Assembly: GCF_039542385.1 (NCBI RefSeq) | Contig: NZ_BAABIA010000004.1 | Location: forward strand, 248,001 to 312,000 | Reading direction: 5' to 3' | Origin: Prosthecobacter algae | Lineage (GTDB): Bacteria; Verrucomicrobiota; Verrucomicrobiia; Verrucomicrobiales; Verrucomicrobiaceae | Length of the DNA: 64,000 nt | Shown here: in pieces, positions 50,439 through 59,549 of the stretch | How positions within the stretch are numbered: position 1 is the stretch's first letter | How the letters are laid out: every line of letters begins with the position of its first letter | Position numbers and translations under genes: made by a program | The notes under the pieces: generated by a model | The model's input: only the letters and a program-made list of their open reading frames with translations | Told to the model about the DNA's origin: nothing | Databases searched by the model: none

Positions 50439-51419
50439 TCAGGGCTCGGTTGGGAGCGGGGTGGAGATTTTCAGGTGATCGTAAATCAGTGGGACGATCG
50501 CTGTCTGCGGGACTGGCGTATTGAGCAGCCTGTCTTTGGGCAGCTCCTTACCGTGGGCGATGAGCCAGATCTTTCTCTCTTCATCGGTGTCGCCGCCATG
50601 CTTGGTGCCGGTGCCGCCATGATCTGTGGTGATGATCACCAGCCAGTCTTCTTCGTTGAATTGTGGCCTCGCACGCATGGCCTCAAGGAGGCTGCCGATG
50701 TGGGTATCCACAGCCGAGATGGCCTTCAGGTACCATTCATTGTCTGGCGAAAAGCTTCCACGTTTGTCACTGGCGGCATGGCCCACTTCATCCACCTGGC
50801 CAAAGTACACAAACATCACGTCGGGGTTCTGGGTGCGCAGCGTTTGCAGCGCCTGATCGCGCATGGATTCATCATGGGCCACGTACTGTTCGGCATGGGA
50901 TTCCAGGGTGAACTTGACGTCCAAAAACTCTTGCCCATTCACGCGGGAGCCATCGGCGATCATGTCATGAATGGGTTTCCAGTCAGCAAAGGAGGCGCAC
51001 CAGGAGGTGGGCTTCACATTCTTGATGTGGCGCATGAAATGCCCGTGGGCTTGAAAGCGTGCACCGAAGAAACGGTTGTCTTTGACGCGGTGCTTGTCCA
51101 TCCACACACCGGTCAGCAGGCTGGACCAGCCTGGACCGCTGACGGTGGGCTGGTGGGTGACCTCTCCCAGTTCGCCGCCTGCGTAAACCTGCCTGCTGTG
51201 CAGACCTTGAGGATCGGCGGCCAGGGCCTTGAGGTGAGGTGCGAGGCCTTTCTCCATGGCCGCTGCGATGGCATCCGCGCGGCAGCCGTCCATGCCAATG
51301 AACAGGACCCTGCGGCCTTCAAAGTCACTGTCCTTTCCGGGGCCATGGGCCAGGAGCTGAGGGCCTGACGAAAAGAGGGTTAGGATGCAAAGGAGGGAGC
51401 GAGCAGGCTTCGTATTCAT
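50439..51419 (-). CDS. Exported alkaline-phosphatase-superfamily protein (type I phosphodiesterase/nucleotide pyrophosphatase-like)
   Basis: The ATG at 51419 gives 326 residues with a signal peptide (MNTKPARSLLCILTLFSS...). Superfamily motifs are VLFIGMDGCRADAI with the first metal Asp, TVSGPGWSSLLTGVWMDKH holding the probable nucleophile, FGQVDEVGHAAS with Asp and His ligands, and IITTDHGG with the second metal site. Likely activities are phosphodiester, phosphonate or sulfate ester cleavage in the periplasm; the exact substrate is not clear. It sits between kbl and the sulfatase gene on the same strand. Confidence 0.85.
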   Translation of the reverse strand: MNTKPARSLLCILTLFSSGPQLLAHGPGKDSDFEGRRVLFIGMDGCRADAIAAAMEKGLAPHLKALAADPQGLHSRQVYAGGELGEVTHQPTVSGPGWSSLLTGVWMDKHRVKDNRFFGARFQAHGHFMRHIKNVKPTSWCASFADWKPIHDMIADGSRVNGQEFLDVKFTLESHAEQYVAHDESMRDQALQTLRTQNPDVMFVYFGQVDEVGHAASDKRGSFSPDNEWYLKAISAVDTHIGSLLEAMRARPQFNEEDWLVIITTDHGGTGTKHGGDTDEERKIWLIAHGKELPKDRLLNTPVPQTAIVPLIYDHLKISTPLPTEP

Positions 51420-51499
51420 GCCGGATAGGTGGCTGAGAAATCGTCGGACAAACGGTGTTTGATGCAAACAAACGTCAGGAAACAGGACGGCGTCTGCTT

Positions 51500-52696
51500 T
51501 TACAGACCCAGTTCTTTCTTCACTTCGACAAACGCTTGCACGGCCCGCTCCAGTTCCTCCCTCGTATGGGCTGCACTGATCTGGGTGCGGATGCGTGCCT
51601 TTCCCTGAGGCACGACCGGGTAGCTGAAGCCGATGACATAGACACCCCGCGCGAGCATGGCTTCGGCGAATTTGGATGCCAGTGAAGCATCCCCGAGCAT
51701 GATGGGGACGATGGGATGCTCCCCCGGCAGGAGGTTGAATCCAGCCACCGTCATTTCCTGCCGGAAAAAGCGGGTGTTGGCTTCCAGTGTGTCGCGAAGC
51801 TGGGTGGATTTTTTGAGCAAGTCCAGCGCAGCGATGGAGGCCCCGGCGATGGTGGGGGCGAGGGTATTAGAAAAGAGGTAGGGCCGTGACCGCTGGCGCA
51901 GCCATTCGATGATCTCTTTGCGGCCGCTGGTGTAACCGCCGCTGGCACCTCCCAGGGCCTTGCCCAGGGTGCCTGTCAGAATATCCACCCGGCCCATGAC
52001 ATCGCAGTGTTCATGGGTGCCGCGTCCCTGCTTGCCCATGAATCCGACGGCGTGGGAATCATCCACCATGACGAGGGCTCCGTATTGGTCGGCTAGGTCG
52101 CAGATGGCCTTCAGATTGGCGATGTATCCATCCATGGAAAACACACCATCTGTGGCGATGAGCTTAAAACGCGCACCTTTGGCGCTGGCTTCTTGGAGCT
52201 GGGTTTCCAGATCGGTCATGTCATTGTTTTTGTAACGGTAGCGCTGGGCTTTGCAGAGGCGGATGCCGTCAATGATGGAGGCGTGGTTCAGTTCATCGCT
52301 GATGATGGCGTCCTCGGGGCCTAACAAGGTTTCAAACAAACCGCCATTGGCATCAAAGCATGAGCTGTAGAGGATGGTGTCCTCCGTTCCCAGGAAATCG
52401 CTCAGGCTGGCTTCCAGTTCCTTGTGTACGCTTTGCGTGCCGCAGATGAAGCGCACGCTGGCCAGGCCATAGCCCCAGTGTTCCAGGGCTTCATGGGCGG
52501 CTTGACGTACCTTGCTGTGCTGGGCCAGGCCGAGGTAGTTGTTGGCACAGAGATTGATGACGGGCTTGCCACCATTGGCGCGGACAAGCGTGCCTTGGGG
52601 CGTCGTCAGCGTGCGTTCACGCTTGTAGGTGCCAGCTTCGCGGACGGCCTCCAACTGAGTGGCGAGATGAGCTTGGAAAGAGGAATAGGCTTTCAT
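51500..52696 (-). CDS. kbl: 2-amino-3-ketobutyrate coenzyme A ligase (glycine C-acetyltransferase)
   Basis: Kbl cleaves 2-amino-3-ketobutyrate with CoA to glycine and acetyl-CoA, using PLP. The 398-residue protein, from the ATG at 52696, shows [14 protein letters not shown], the [13 protein letters not shown] loop, [12 protein letters not shown] with the PLP-binding Asp, and [10 protein letters not shown] with the Schiff-base Lys246. These are hallmarks of the alpha-oxoamine synthase family. tdh lies 25 bases upstream on the same strand, which identifies the family member as Kbl rather than BioF, HemA or a serine palmitoyltransferase. Confidence 0.95.
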   Translation of the reverse strand: MKAYSSFQAHLATQLEAVREAGTYKRERTLTTPQGTLVRANGGKPVINLCANNYLGLAQHSKVRQAAHEALEHWGYGLASVRFICGTQSVHKELEASLSDFLGTEDTILYSSCFDANGGLFETLLGPEDAIISDELNHASIIDGIRLCKAQRYRYKNNDMTDLETQLQEASAKGARFKLIATDGVFSMDGYIANLKAICDLADQYGALVMVDDSHAVGFMGKQGRGTHEHCDVMGRVDILTGTLGKALGGASGGYTSGRKEIIEWLRQRSRPYLFSNTLAPTIAGASIAALDLLKKSTQLRDTLEANTRFFRQEMTVAGFNLLPGEHPIVPIMLGDASLASKFAEAMLARGVYVIGFSYPVVPQGKARIRTQISAAHTREELERAVQAFVEVKKELGL

Positions 52697-52721
52697 AAAA
52701 GCAGGGGAAGGGGAGATCAAC

Positions 52722-53750
52722 TCAGGTGGTCCAGTCCAGGACCACTTTGCCACAGTGGCCGGACTCCATGGCGGCAAAGCCTTGTTCAAAGTCGGTATAG
52801 TGGAAACGGTGGGTGATGACAGGTTTCAAATTCAATCCGCACTCCAGCATGACGCTCATCTGGTACCAGGTTTCGTACATCTCACGTCCGTAGATTCCCT
52901 TGAGGGTCAGCATGTTGAAGATGACCTTGTTCCAATCAATGGCCATGGGACCGGAGGGGATGCCCAGCATGGCGATCTTGCCGCCGTGGCACATGTTATC
53001 AATCATGCTGTGAAAGGCGGAGGCATTGCCGCTCATTTCCAGACCGACATCGAAGCCTTCCTTCATGCCGAGTTGTTTTTGCACATCGGCCAGGTTTTGC
53101 GTCTGCACATTCACGGCCAAAGTTGCGCCCATCTGGCGTGCGAGGTCCAGGCGGTACTCGTTGACATCGGTGATGACGACGTGGCGTGCGCCTGCATGCT
53201 TGACCACGGGGATGGCCATGATGCCGATAGGTCCCGCGCCGGTGATCAGTACATCTTCACCCAGGCATTCAAAGGCCAAGGCCGTGTGCACTGCATTGCC
53301 AAAGGGATCGAAAATGGAGGCCACCTCTTCATCCACGCCTTCACGATGATGCCAGACATTCGTCATCGGCACGCTGATGTACTCGGCAAAGGCTCCTGTG
53401 CGGTTGACGCCGATGCCCACGGTGTCCTTGCACAGATGGCGACGGCCAGCCAGGCAATTGCGACAGCGGCCGCAGACCACATGCCCTTCGGCGCTGACGA
53501 TTTCGCCAGGGTGAAAGTCGCTGACGTTCGCGCCTACACTTACCACTTCGCCCACAAACTCATGACCCACCACCATCGGCACCGGAATGGTTTTCTGAGC
53601 CCAGGCATCCCATTTATAAATGTGCAGATCCGTGCCGCAGATGCCCGTTTTGCGGACTTTGATCAGGACATCGTTGATGCCGACTTCGGGTTCCGGGACA
53701 TCCTGCAGCCAGAGGCCGCGTTCCGCGTGAGCTTTGACGAGCGCTTTCAT
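52722..53750 (-). CDS. tdh: L-threonine 3-dehydrogenase
   Basis: Tdh oxidises L-threonine with NAD+ to 2-amino-3-ketobutyrate, the substrate of Kbl. The 342-residue zinc medium-chain dehydrogenase has catalytic zinc ligands Cys38 (GICGTDLH) and His63-Glu64 (VVGHEFVG), structural zinc Cys93, Cys96, Cys99 and Cys107, and the NAD-binding loop GAGPIGIM near residue 174. [17 protein letters not shown] is typical of threonine dehydrogenases. Length matches E. coli Tdh (341). The tdh-kbl pair forms a two-gene threonine degradation operon. Confidence 0.96.
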   Translation of the reverse strand: MKALVKAHAERGLWLQDVPEPEVGINDVLIKVRKTGICGTDLHIYKWDAWAQKTIPVPMVVGHEFVGEVVSVGANVSDFHPGEIVSAEGHVVCGRCRNCLAGRRHLCKDTVGIGVNRTGAFAEYISVPMTNVWHHREGVDEEVASIFDPFGNAVHTALAFECLGEDVLITGAGPIGIMAIPVVKHAGARHVVITDVNEYRLDLARQMGATLAVNVQTQNLADVQKQLGMKEGFDVGLEMSGNASAFHSMIDNMCHGGKIAMLGIPSGPMAIDWNKVIFNMLTLKGIYGREMYETWYQMSVMLECGLNLKPVITHRFHYTDFEQGFAAMESGHCGKVVLDWTT

Positions 53751-53873
53751 GTGTGGCGGTATATTGGACGTAAATCCGGTAAAATGGCAAGAGGAATTAT
53801 TCCATGATGAAGGATTCGTTTCCTTTATATTGTCATTGGGGGCGTGAAGGCAACAGGGTCTTCTACGGCCCTA

Positions 53874-54890
53874 TTACTCAGTTTCCGCCCGTGGATCGCG
53901 GGAAAGGAGGGCGCGCATGGCTTCTTTGGCCGGTTTGGCCTCATAGAGCATGGCATAGATCTCATCCAGCAAAGGAGTGCGCACGCCTTTGGCCTTGGCG
54001 GCTCCATGCAGGCTGGCGGTGTTGGGCACGCCCTCTGCCACCATGCGGGTGCTGGACATGATTTCCTGGAGGGGCATGCCTTCACCGATGAGACGGCCCA
54101 CCCGGTGATTGCGGCTATGCTCGGAGTAGCAGGTGGCCATCAGGTCGCCCACGCCGCCCAGTCCCATGAAGGACTCTGCCCGGCCCCCCATGGCCACGCC
54201 CATGCGCACCATTTCAGCCAGGGCCCGGGTGACCAAAGCGGCGATGGCATTGTCTCCCAGCTTCAATCCCAGCGCGATGCCGGCTGCGATGGCATAGGGG
54301 TTTTTCATCGCGCCCGCCCATTCCACGCCGGTCACATCATCGCTGGTGTAGGTGCGGAACCAGGGCAGGGTGAAGCAGGCCTGCACGTCGAGTGCGACGG
54401 TTTCTTTTTCACAGGCGACCACGGCGGCGGTGGCCATGCGCTGGGACACTTCCTCCGCATGATTGGGGCCCGTGAGCACGGCCAGAGGTGTCTGGGTAAA
54501 AGATTCCGCAAGGATCTGCGTCAGGCGTTTGCCGCTGTTCAGCTCGATGCCCTTGGCGCAGGAGATGATCACTTGGGCATCTTTGACGGCTGGCAGGGCG
54601 GCCATGCTGTGAGCCGTTTCGCGAACGGCCTTGGAAGGGACGACAAACACCACCAAATCCGCAGGACGCAGGTCCTCCATCCGGGCGGTCGCTTGGATGC
54701 TCTCTGGCAAAACGAGGCCCGGCAGGTAGCGCGAGTTTCTGCGCGTGCTCTGGATCTCTTCCATCAGGGCGGGATCACGTCCCCAGAACTGCACTTGCAG
54801 GCCACGTTCTGCCAGGACGGCGGTGAGCGCCGTCCCCCAGCTTCCGGCTCCGATGACGAGGGCATTTGAATAGGGCAGGGCAGAGGACAT
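53874..54890 (-). CDS. gpsA: Glycerol-3-phosphate dehydrogenase [NAD(P)+]
   Basis: GpsA reduces dihydroxyacetone phosphate to sn-glycerol 3-phosphate for phospholipid synthesis. The ATG at 54890 gives 338 residues with the Rossmann motif VIGAGSWGTAL near residues 12-22, the CAKGIEL strand, GPNHAEEV (usually G-P-S-H-A-E-E-V), the catalytic Lys in GAMKNPYAIAAG, and SFMGLGGVGDLMATC with SRNHRVG. The family normally has K-N-V where this has K-N-P. It is divergent from the sialic-acid cluster, with 129 bases between starts. An upstream frame to 54950 is not credible. Confidence 0.96.
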   Translation of the reverse strand: MSSALPYSNALVIGAGSWGTALTAVLAERGLQVQFWGRDPALMEEIQSTRRNSRYLPGLVLPESIQATARMEDLRPADLVVFVVPSKAVRETAHSMAALPAVKDAQVIISCAKGIELNSGKRLTQILAESFTQTPLAVLTGPNHAEEVSQRMATAAVVACEKETVALDVQACFTLPWFRTYTSDDVTGVEWAGAMKNPYAIAAGIALGLKLGDNAIAALVTRALAEMVRMGVAMGGRAESFMGLGGVGDLMATCYSEHSRNHRVGRLIGEGMPLQEIMSSTRMVAEGVPNTASLHGAAKAKGVRTPLLDEIYAMLYEAKPAKEAMRALLSRDPRAETE

Positions 54891-55019
54891 GTCGGGTGAA
54901 TCGAAGCTATCAAAGAGCAGTCCCGGCCCGACCGCTAGTGTCATCTGCAACGATGTTCTCAGATAAAACAGCCGTTTCCCTCAGGACTTTGGCTGGCCTG
55001 CGTTATCCTTTCTCATTCC

Positions 55020-56237
55020 ATGAATCTCCTCACGCATCCAGAAGGCCGCCGCGAACTGGCCACCTTTTATCAAGACACCTTGCTCCGCGATGTGATGCCC
55101 TTTTGGCTCAGGCACGGCATGGATGCAGAGCATGATGGCATCATGACGGCGCTGGATCGTGATGGCAGCCTGCTGGACACGGACAAAAGCATCTGGTTTC
55201 AGGGACGGGCGGGCTGGATGTTTTCCACCCTGTTTAATACGGTGACGCAGGACCGCGCCTACTTTGATGCGGCAGGCTCCTGCCTGGCCTTTTTGGAAAA
55301 GCACGGCTATGCCACGGACGGAAAGCTTTTTTTCACCGTCACCCGCGAGGGCAAGCCGCTGCGCATGCGCCGTTACGCTTACAGCGAGGCCTTTGCCAGC
55401 ATCGCCCATGCGGCCTACTTCAAGGCCAGCGGCGATGTTCATTATGCGGAGTCGGCGGTGCGTGATTTCTCCTTCTATCTGCGCCATTCCTTTGAGCCGG
55501 GCTACATGATGCCCAAGGTGGACTCGAACACGCGCCCGATGGTGGGCATTGGCGCGCTTATGATTGGCATCGTCACGGCCCAGGAACTGCGGACCAACCT
55601 GGGGCACAAGGATGTGGCCGGGCGCAGTCTGACGGAGTGGATTGACCTCTTCATCCTGGACATCCAGCGCCTATTTTACAAACCGGAACTGGAGGTGCTG
55701 CTTGAGACGGTCGCCCCTGATGGCAGCATTCTGGATCACCTGGATGGGCGCATTCTCAATCCGGGCCATGCCATTGAGTGTGCCTGGTTCATCCTTCATG
55801 AAGGCCGCCTGCGGGGTGAAAAGAGTTACATTCAGTTAGGCCTGGGCATTCTAGATTGCATGTGGAAACGCGGCTGGGATGAGGGGATGGGCGGTCTGTT
55901 CTATTACCGTGACATCCATGACAAGCCTGTGCAGGAGTACTGGCATGACATGAAGTTCTGGTGGCCGCACAATGAAGCCATCATTGCCACGCTGCTGGCC
56001 TATGAGGTGAGCGGGGATGCCAAGTATGCGGCGATGCACCAGCAGGTGCACGACTGGAGCTTTGCCCATTTTGCCGATCCTGAATACGGAGAGTGGTATG
56101 GCTACCTGCACCGCGATGGCAGCGTGTCTCAGAGGGCGAAGGGAAACATGTTTAAGGGCCCCTTCCACCTGCCGAGGATGCTCTGGTATTGCTCTCAGAT
56201 CTTACAGGAGTCCAAGGAGCCTCCAACCCATTCCTAA
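55020..56237 (+). CDS. N-acylglucosamine 2-epimerase (AGE/RnBP family)
   Basis: Members interconvert N-acetylglucosamine and N-acetylmannosamine (or glucose and mannose) in an (alpha/alpha)6 barrel. The 405-residue protein has FYQDTLLRDVMPFWLRHG, WFQGRAGWMFSTLFN, AYSEAFASIAHAAYF and PGHAIECAWFIL, regions that line the active site and include the conserved Arg and His residues. KFWWPHNEAIIATLL carries a further conserved His. The two genes behind it, a Neu5Ac lyase and a sialidase, argue for N-acetylmannosamine handling in sialic acid catabolism, in place of NanE. This is the first gene of that cluster. Confidence 0.9.
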   Translation: MNLLTHPEGRRELATFYQDTLLRDVMPFWLRHGMDAEHDGIMTALDRDGSLLDTDKSIWFQGRAGWMFSTLFNTVTQDRAYFDAAGSCLAFLEKHGYATDGKLFFTVTREGKPLRMRRYAYSEAFASIAHAAYFKASGDVHYAESAVRDFSFYLRHSFEPGYMMPKVDSNTRPMVGIGALMIGIVTAQELRTNLGHKDVAGRSLTEWIDLFILDIQRLFYKPELEVLLETVAPDGSILDHLDGRILNPGHAIECAWFILHEGRLRGEKSYIQLGLGILDCMWKRGWDEGMGGLFYYRDIHDKPVQEYWHDMKFWWPHNEAIIATLLAYEVSGDAKYAAMHQQVHDWSFAHFADPEYGEWYGYLHRDGSVSQRAKGNMFKGPFHLPRMLWYCSQILQESKEPPTHS

Positions 56238-56294
56238 AAAGGACAGGTGATCGGGGGAGTTATCGCGAGCCCATTGGGCGTTATATTACTCGTC

Positions 56295-57215
56295 ATGCTC
56301 TCCCATCCCATTGCCGGTCTTGTCGCAGCGACGCATACCCCGTTTCATCAGGACGGTTCTCTGAACCTGTCCATCGTTGAAAAACAGGCGGCCCACCTTC
56401 TGCATACTGGAGTGGCCAGGGCGTTCATCGGCGGCACCACCGGTGAAAGCCATTCGCTGAGTTTGGCGGAACGGCAGGCGCTGACCGAACGCTGGATGGA
56501 AGTCACGAAAGGCACGTCTCTGAAAGTCGTGGTGCATGTAGGCGCGAACTGCCTGGGCGATGTGGCCGCGCTGGCTGCCCAGGCGCAGGCGCTCGGGGCC
56601 GATGCCATCAGCGCGCTGGCTCCCAGTTACTTCAAGCCGCGCAGTGTGGAGTCGCTGGTGGACTGCTGTGCGCAGATCACCGCCGCAGCACCGGAACTGC
56701 CGTTTTTCCTGTATGACATTCCCTCGTTCACAGGCATTTCACTTTCGATGCCTGAGTTTCTGAGCCTGGGGAAAGAGCGGCTGCCCACCTTGGCCGGCAT
56801 CAAGTTTACCAATCCGGATGGCATGATGTTCCAGCAGTGCCTCTATCATACGGAGAAGGCGTTTTCCATTTTGTGGGGAACGGATGAATGCCTTTTGGCT
56901 GGCTTGGCCCTCGGTGCCACGGGCGCTGTGGGCAGCACCTACAATTTTGCCGCGCCGATTTATCAGAGAATCATCCGCGCCTTTGCCGAAAAGGATTTTG
57001 AGACGGCTCGTGCGGAGCAAAAGCGGTCGGTCGAACTGGTCGCCCGGCTGGCTTCCGTGGGCTACATGGGGGCCGCCAAGGCCGTGATGAAAATCCTCGG
57101 GGTGGATGTCGGCCCGGCCCGACTGCCCCACTCGAATCTCGATGCGGCCCAGGAAAAGGCTTTGTCTGCCGATCTGGACGGGATGGGGCTGCTGAGCGCC
57201 GAGTTTAAGCTGTAG
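56295..57215 (+). CDS. nanA: N-acetylneuraminate lyase (DapA/NanA superfamily)
   Basis: The lyase splits N-acetylneuraminate into pyruvate and N-acetylmannosamine by Schiff-base chemistry. From ATG 56295 the protein has 306 residues with GGTTGES at 46-52, the catalytic Tyr140 in FFLYDIPSFTG and the Schiff-base Lys170 in LAGIKFTNPD. The GTTGES-x-SLS form resembles vertebrate-type lyases more than the GSTGE form of E. coli NanA. A dihydrodipicolinate synthase is less likely given the YDIP motif and the neighbours (AGE epimerase upstream, sialidase downstream). Confidence 0.9.
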   Translation: MLSHPIAGLVAATHTPFHQDGSLNLSIVEKQAAHLLHTGVARAFIGGTTGESHSLSLAERQALTERWMEVTKGTSLKVVVHVGANCLGDVAALAAQAQALGADAISALAPSYFKPRSVESLVDCCAQITAAAPELPFFLYDIPSFTGISLSMPEFLSLGKERLPTLAGIKFTNPDGMMFQQCLYHTEKAFSILWGTDECLLAGLALGATGAVGSTYNFAAPIYQRIIRAFAEKDFETARAEQKRSVELVARLASVGYMGAAKAVMKILGVDVGPARLPHSNLDAAQEKALSADLDGMGLLSAEFKL

Positions 57216-57269
57216 CCGCCCGTTTTTTCAATCCCATTGGAACCTTCAATGTCAGCAACCTAACAAACA

Positions 57270-58394
57270 ATGCGTAAAATAATCTCCTTTCTGTCGTTCG
57301 CTGCGCTTTCTGTGGCTCAGGAATCTTCCTTGCCAGTGCCAGCCCTGGATCTGTCCAAGGATGGGGCGCGCCAGGTCCAGGTGGACCGCGAGCCCGGTCA
57401 ATACCTGGGGCACCCGACCACGGTGCTTCTGGAAGATGGCAAAACCATGCTCTGTGTGTATCCCAAAGGTCACGGCAAAGGTGGCATTGTTTACAAACGC
57501 AGTGCCGATGGCGGCCTCACTTGGAGCGACCGTCTGCCTACGCCCGAAAACTGGGTCACTTCGCGGGAAGTGCCCACCCTGCACCGCGTCGTGGATGCGG
57601 CGGGGAAAAAGCGTCTCATCATGTGGAGCGGCCTCTATCCGGCACGGCTGGCGGTGAGTGAGGACGACGGGGCGAGCTGGAGCGGGCTGAAACCTGCCGG
57701 GGACTGGGGTGGCATCGTTGTCATGGGCTTTACGGAACCGCTGAAAACACCGGGCTATTACATGGCGATGTTTCACGATGACGGACGCTATTTTAGCAGC
57801 ACCAATACTCACGCTAAGCCGCCGCTGTTCATCCTCTACAAGGTCTTTTCCCAAGATGGCGGCCTCACCTGGGGCAAGCCGGAGCCGGTGTTTCAAAGCA
57901 GCGAGGTCAACCTCTGCGAGCCCGGATTCATCCGCTCCCCCGATGGCAAGGAAATCGCCGTGCTGCTGCGGGAGAATGCCCGCAAAAAGAACGCCCACAT
58001 CATCTTCAGCCGGGATGAAGGCCAAACCTGGACCGCCCCGCGTGAACTGCCCGACTCCCTGAATGGCGACCGCCACACCGGCAAGTACACTGCCGATGGC
58101 CGCCTGTTTATCTCCTTCCGCAGCGTGGCCCCCAAAGGCAAGACCATCCCCTATTTGGGAGATTGGGTGGCCTGGGTGGGGCGTTACGAAGACCTAGTTG
58201 AGGGAAAACCCGGCCAGTATCACGTCCGCCTCATGGACAACACCAAAGGTTATGACTGCGCCTATCCCGGGGTGGAGGTCTTGCCGGATGATACCATCGT
58301 CACCACGACTTACGGGCACTGGACCGCCGGTGAAATGCCCTACATCATGAGTGTGCGGCTGAAACTCAGCGAATTGGACGCCATGAAGAAGTGA
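57270..58394 (+). CDS. Exported sialidase-like BNR/Asp-box protein
   Basis: The 374-residue protein has a short signal peptide (MRKIISFLSFAALSVAQ). Four Asp boxes (S-x-D-x-G-x-[TS]-W) are visible: SADGGLTW, SEDDGASW, SQDGGLTW and SRDEGQTW, giving a six-bladed propeller of the sialidase type. An Arg-rich substrate site is plausible around VTSREVPTLHRVV and NGDRHTGKYTADGRLF, but the canonical F-R-I-P motif is not obvious. Together with the preceding lyase and epimerase it most likely releases sialic acid from glycans in the periplasm. A good terminator follows, closing the cluster. Confidence 0.87.
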   Translation: MRKIISFLSFAALSVAQESSLPVPALDLSKDGARQVQVDREPGQYLGHPTTVLLEDGKTMLCVYPKGHGKGGIVYKRSADGGLTWSDRLPTPENWVTSREVPTLHRVVDAAGKKRLIMWSGLYPARLAVSEDDGASWSGLKPAGDWGGIVVMGFTEPLKTPGYYMAMFHDDGRYFSSTNTHAKPPLFILYKVFSQDGGLTWGKPEPVFQSSEVNLCEPGFIRSPDGKEIAVLLRENARKKNAHIIFSRDEGQTWTAPRELPDSLNGDRHTGKYTADGRLFISFRSVAPKGKTIPYLGDWVAWVGRYEDLVEGKPGQYHVRLMDNTKGYDCAYPGVEVLPDDTIVTTTYGHWTAGEMPYIMSVRLKLSELDAMKK

Positions 58395-58419
58395 CAGGTG
58401 CCTGAGCAGATCTTTTGGG

Positions 58420-58449
58420 CCGGGTGTCGCCTTTGCGGCACCCGGTTTT
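58420..58449 (+). terminator. Terminator of the sialic-acid cluster
   Basis: CCGGGTGTCGC (58420-58430) pairs with GCGGCACCCGG (58435-58445) with one T-G wobble around the loop CTTT, followed by four T residues. It lies 25 bases after the sialidase stop codon. Confidence 0.88.
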
Positions 58450-58551
58450 CCTTGGGGACCACCGGGCAAGGCGGACTGGGAAGCTCACGAATGTTCAATT
58501 TCCACAAACTTCATGCTTTCCTAAATGGCGCACTGAACTAATCTCGCCCCC

Positions 58552-59436
58552 GTGATTTCTCAACGCATGTATCTCAGTATCTGGCTAGGCATCCTCATGG
58601 GCAGCTCAGGCTGCAGTTCTACCGAAAAAAAGCCGGACGAGCTCGCTGAAGTGCGCCAAGCTGCTCTGGCCACCCCAGATCCGGTCATCTTGGACAATCC
58701 GCTGGCCAAGCGAATGAACAACCCTTCCACCATGCCGACTGTGCCGCCTGCGGGGGCCAAGATCGGCTATTCCCAGGTGAACATCACGGAGAAGGTGGTG
58801 GCCATGACCTTCGACGATGGCCCACACCCGACCCTGACTCCCAAGCTGCTGGACATCCTGAAGGCCCGCAACATCAAGTGCACCTTCTTCGTCATCGGCC
58901 GCAGTGCGAAAACCTACCCGAACATCATTCGCCGGATGATCGCTGAAGGGCATGAAGTCGCCAACCATACCTGGACCCACGCCAGCCTGACCAGCCGCTC
59001 CGATGCCCAGATCCGCACGGAACTGCAGCAGAGCGAAGACGCCCTGGTGGCTGCGGCGAACTATCGCCCGCACCTGATCCGCCCTCCCTACGGCGCCATC
59101 AATACCCGCATCAAGCAGCTGATGTTCTCTGAATTCGGCTACTCGACCATCATGTGGTCCGTGGACCCTCAGGACTGGCGTCGCCCTGGCGTTTCAGTGG
59201 TGACCAGCCGTCTGGTGAATGGAGCCCATCCCGGTGCCATCATGCTGGCCCATGACATCCATCCTCCGACCATTGAGGCCATGCCGGCCATGTTCGACCA
59301 GCTTCTTGCCAAGGGATATCAGTTCGTCACGGTTAGCCAGCTGCTGAACATGGAGAAGGCCAACATGCCCGTGGGAGTGGTCATTCGTCCGGCTATGGCC
59401 GTGGATGACAAAGACCCGACCCCCTTGCCCCAGTAA
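58552..59436 (+). CDS. NodB-type polysaccharide (peptidoglycan/chitin) deacetylase lipoprotein
   Basis: Carbohydrate esterase family 4 enzymes remove acetyl groups from GlcNAc or MurNAc with a divalent metal. The 294-residue protein, with a GTG start at 58552 (an ATG at 58567 is in frame), has a lipobox at SSGC (Cys21). Catalytic motifs are MTFDDGPHP with Asp88 and Asp89, ANHTWTHASL with His139 and His143, RPPYGAIN, DPQDWRRPG and MLAHDIHP. All five CE4 motifs are intact, so it should be active, anchored in the outer or inner membrane. It is separate in sequence type from the PgaB-like deacetylase at 38622. Confidence 0.93.
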   Translation: MISQRMYLSIWLGILMGSSGCSSTEKKPDELAEVRQAALATPDPVILDNPLAKRMNNPSTMPTVPPAGAKIGYSQVNITEKVVAMTFDDGPHPTLTPKLLDILKARNIKCTFFVIGRSAKTYPNIIRRMIAEGHEVANHTWTHASLTSRSDAQIRTELQQSEDALVAAANYRPHLIRPPYGAINTRIKQLMFSEFGYSTIMWSVDPQDWRRPGVSVVTSRLVNGAHPGAIMLAHDIHPPTIEAMPAMFDQLLAKGYQFVTVSQLLNMEKANMPVGVVIRPAMAVDDKDPTPLPQ

Positions 59437-59549
59437 GTTCAGGGTTTCAGGTTGGAGGGTTCAGGACTAGAGTGGCTGCACCCTCGCTGGTGTGAGCCTC
59501 TCGTGAATGTTTTAATTTTTGACCCTCGGATTCTGAATCTCCCAAAATC

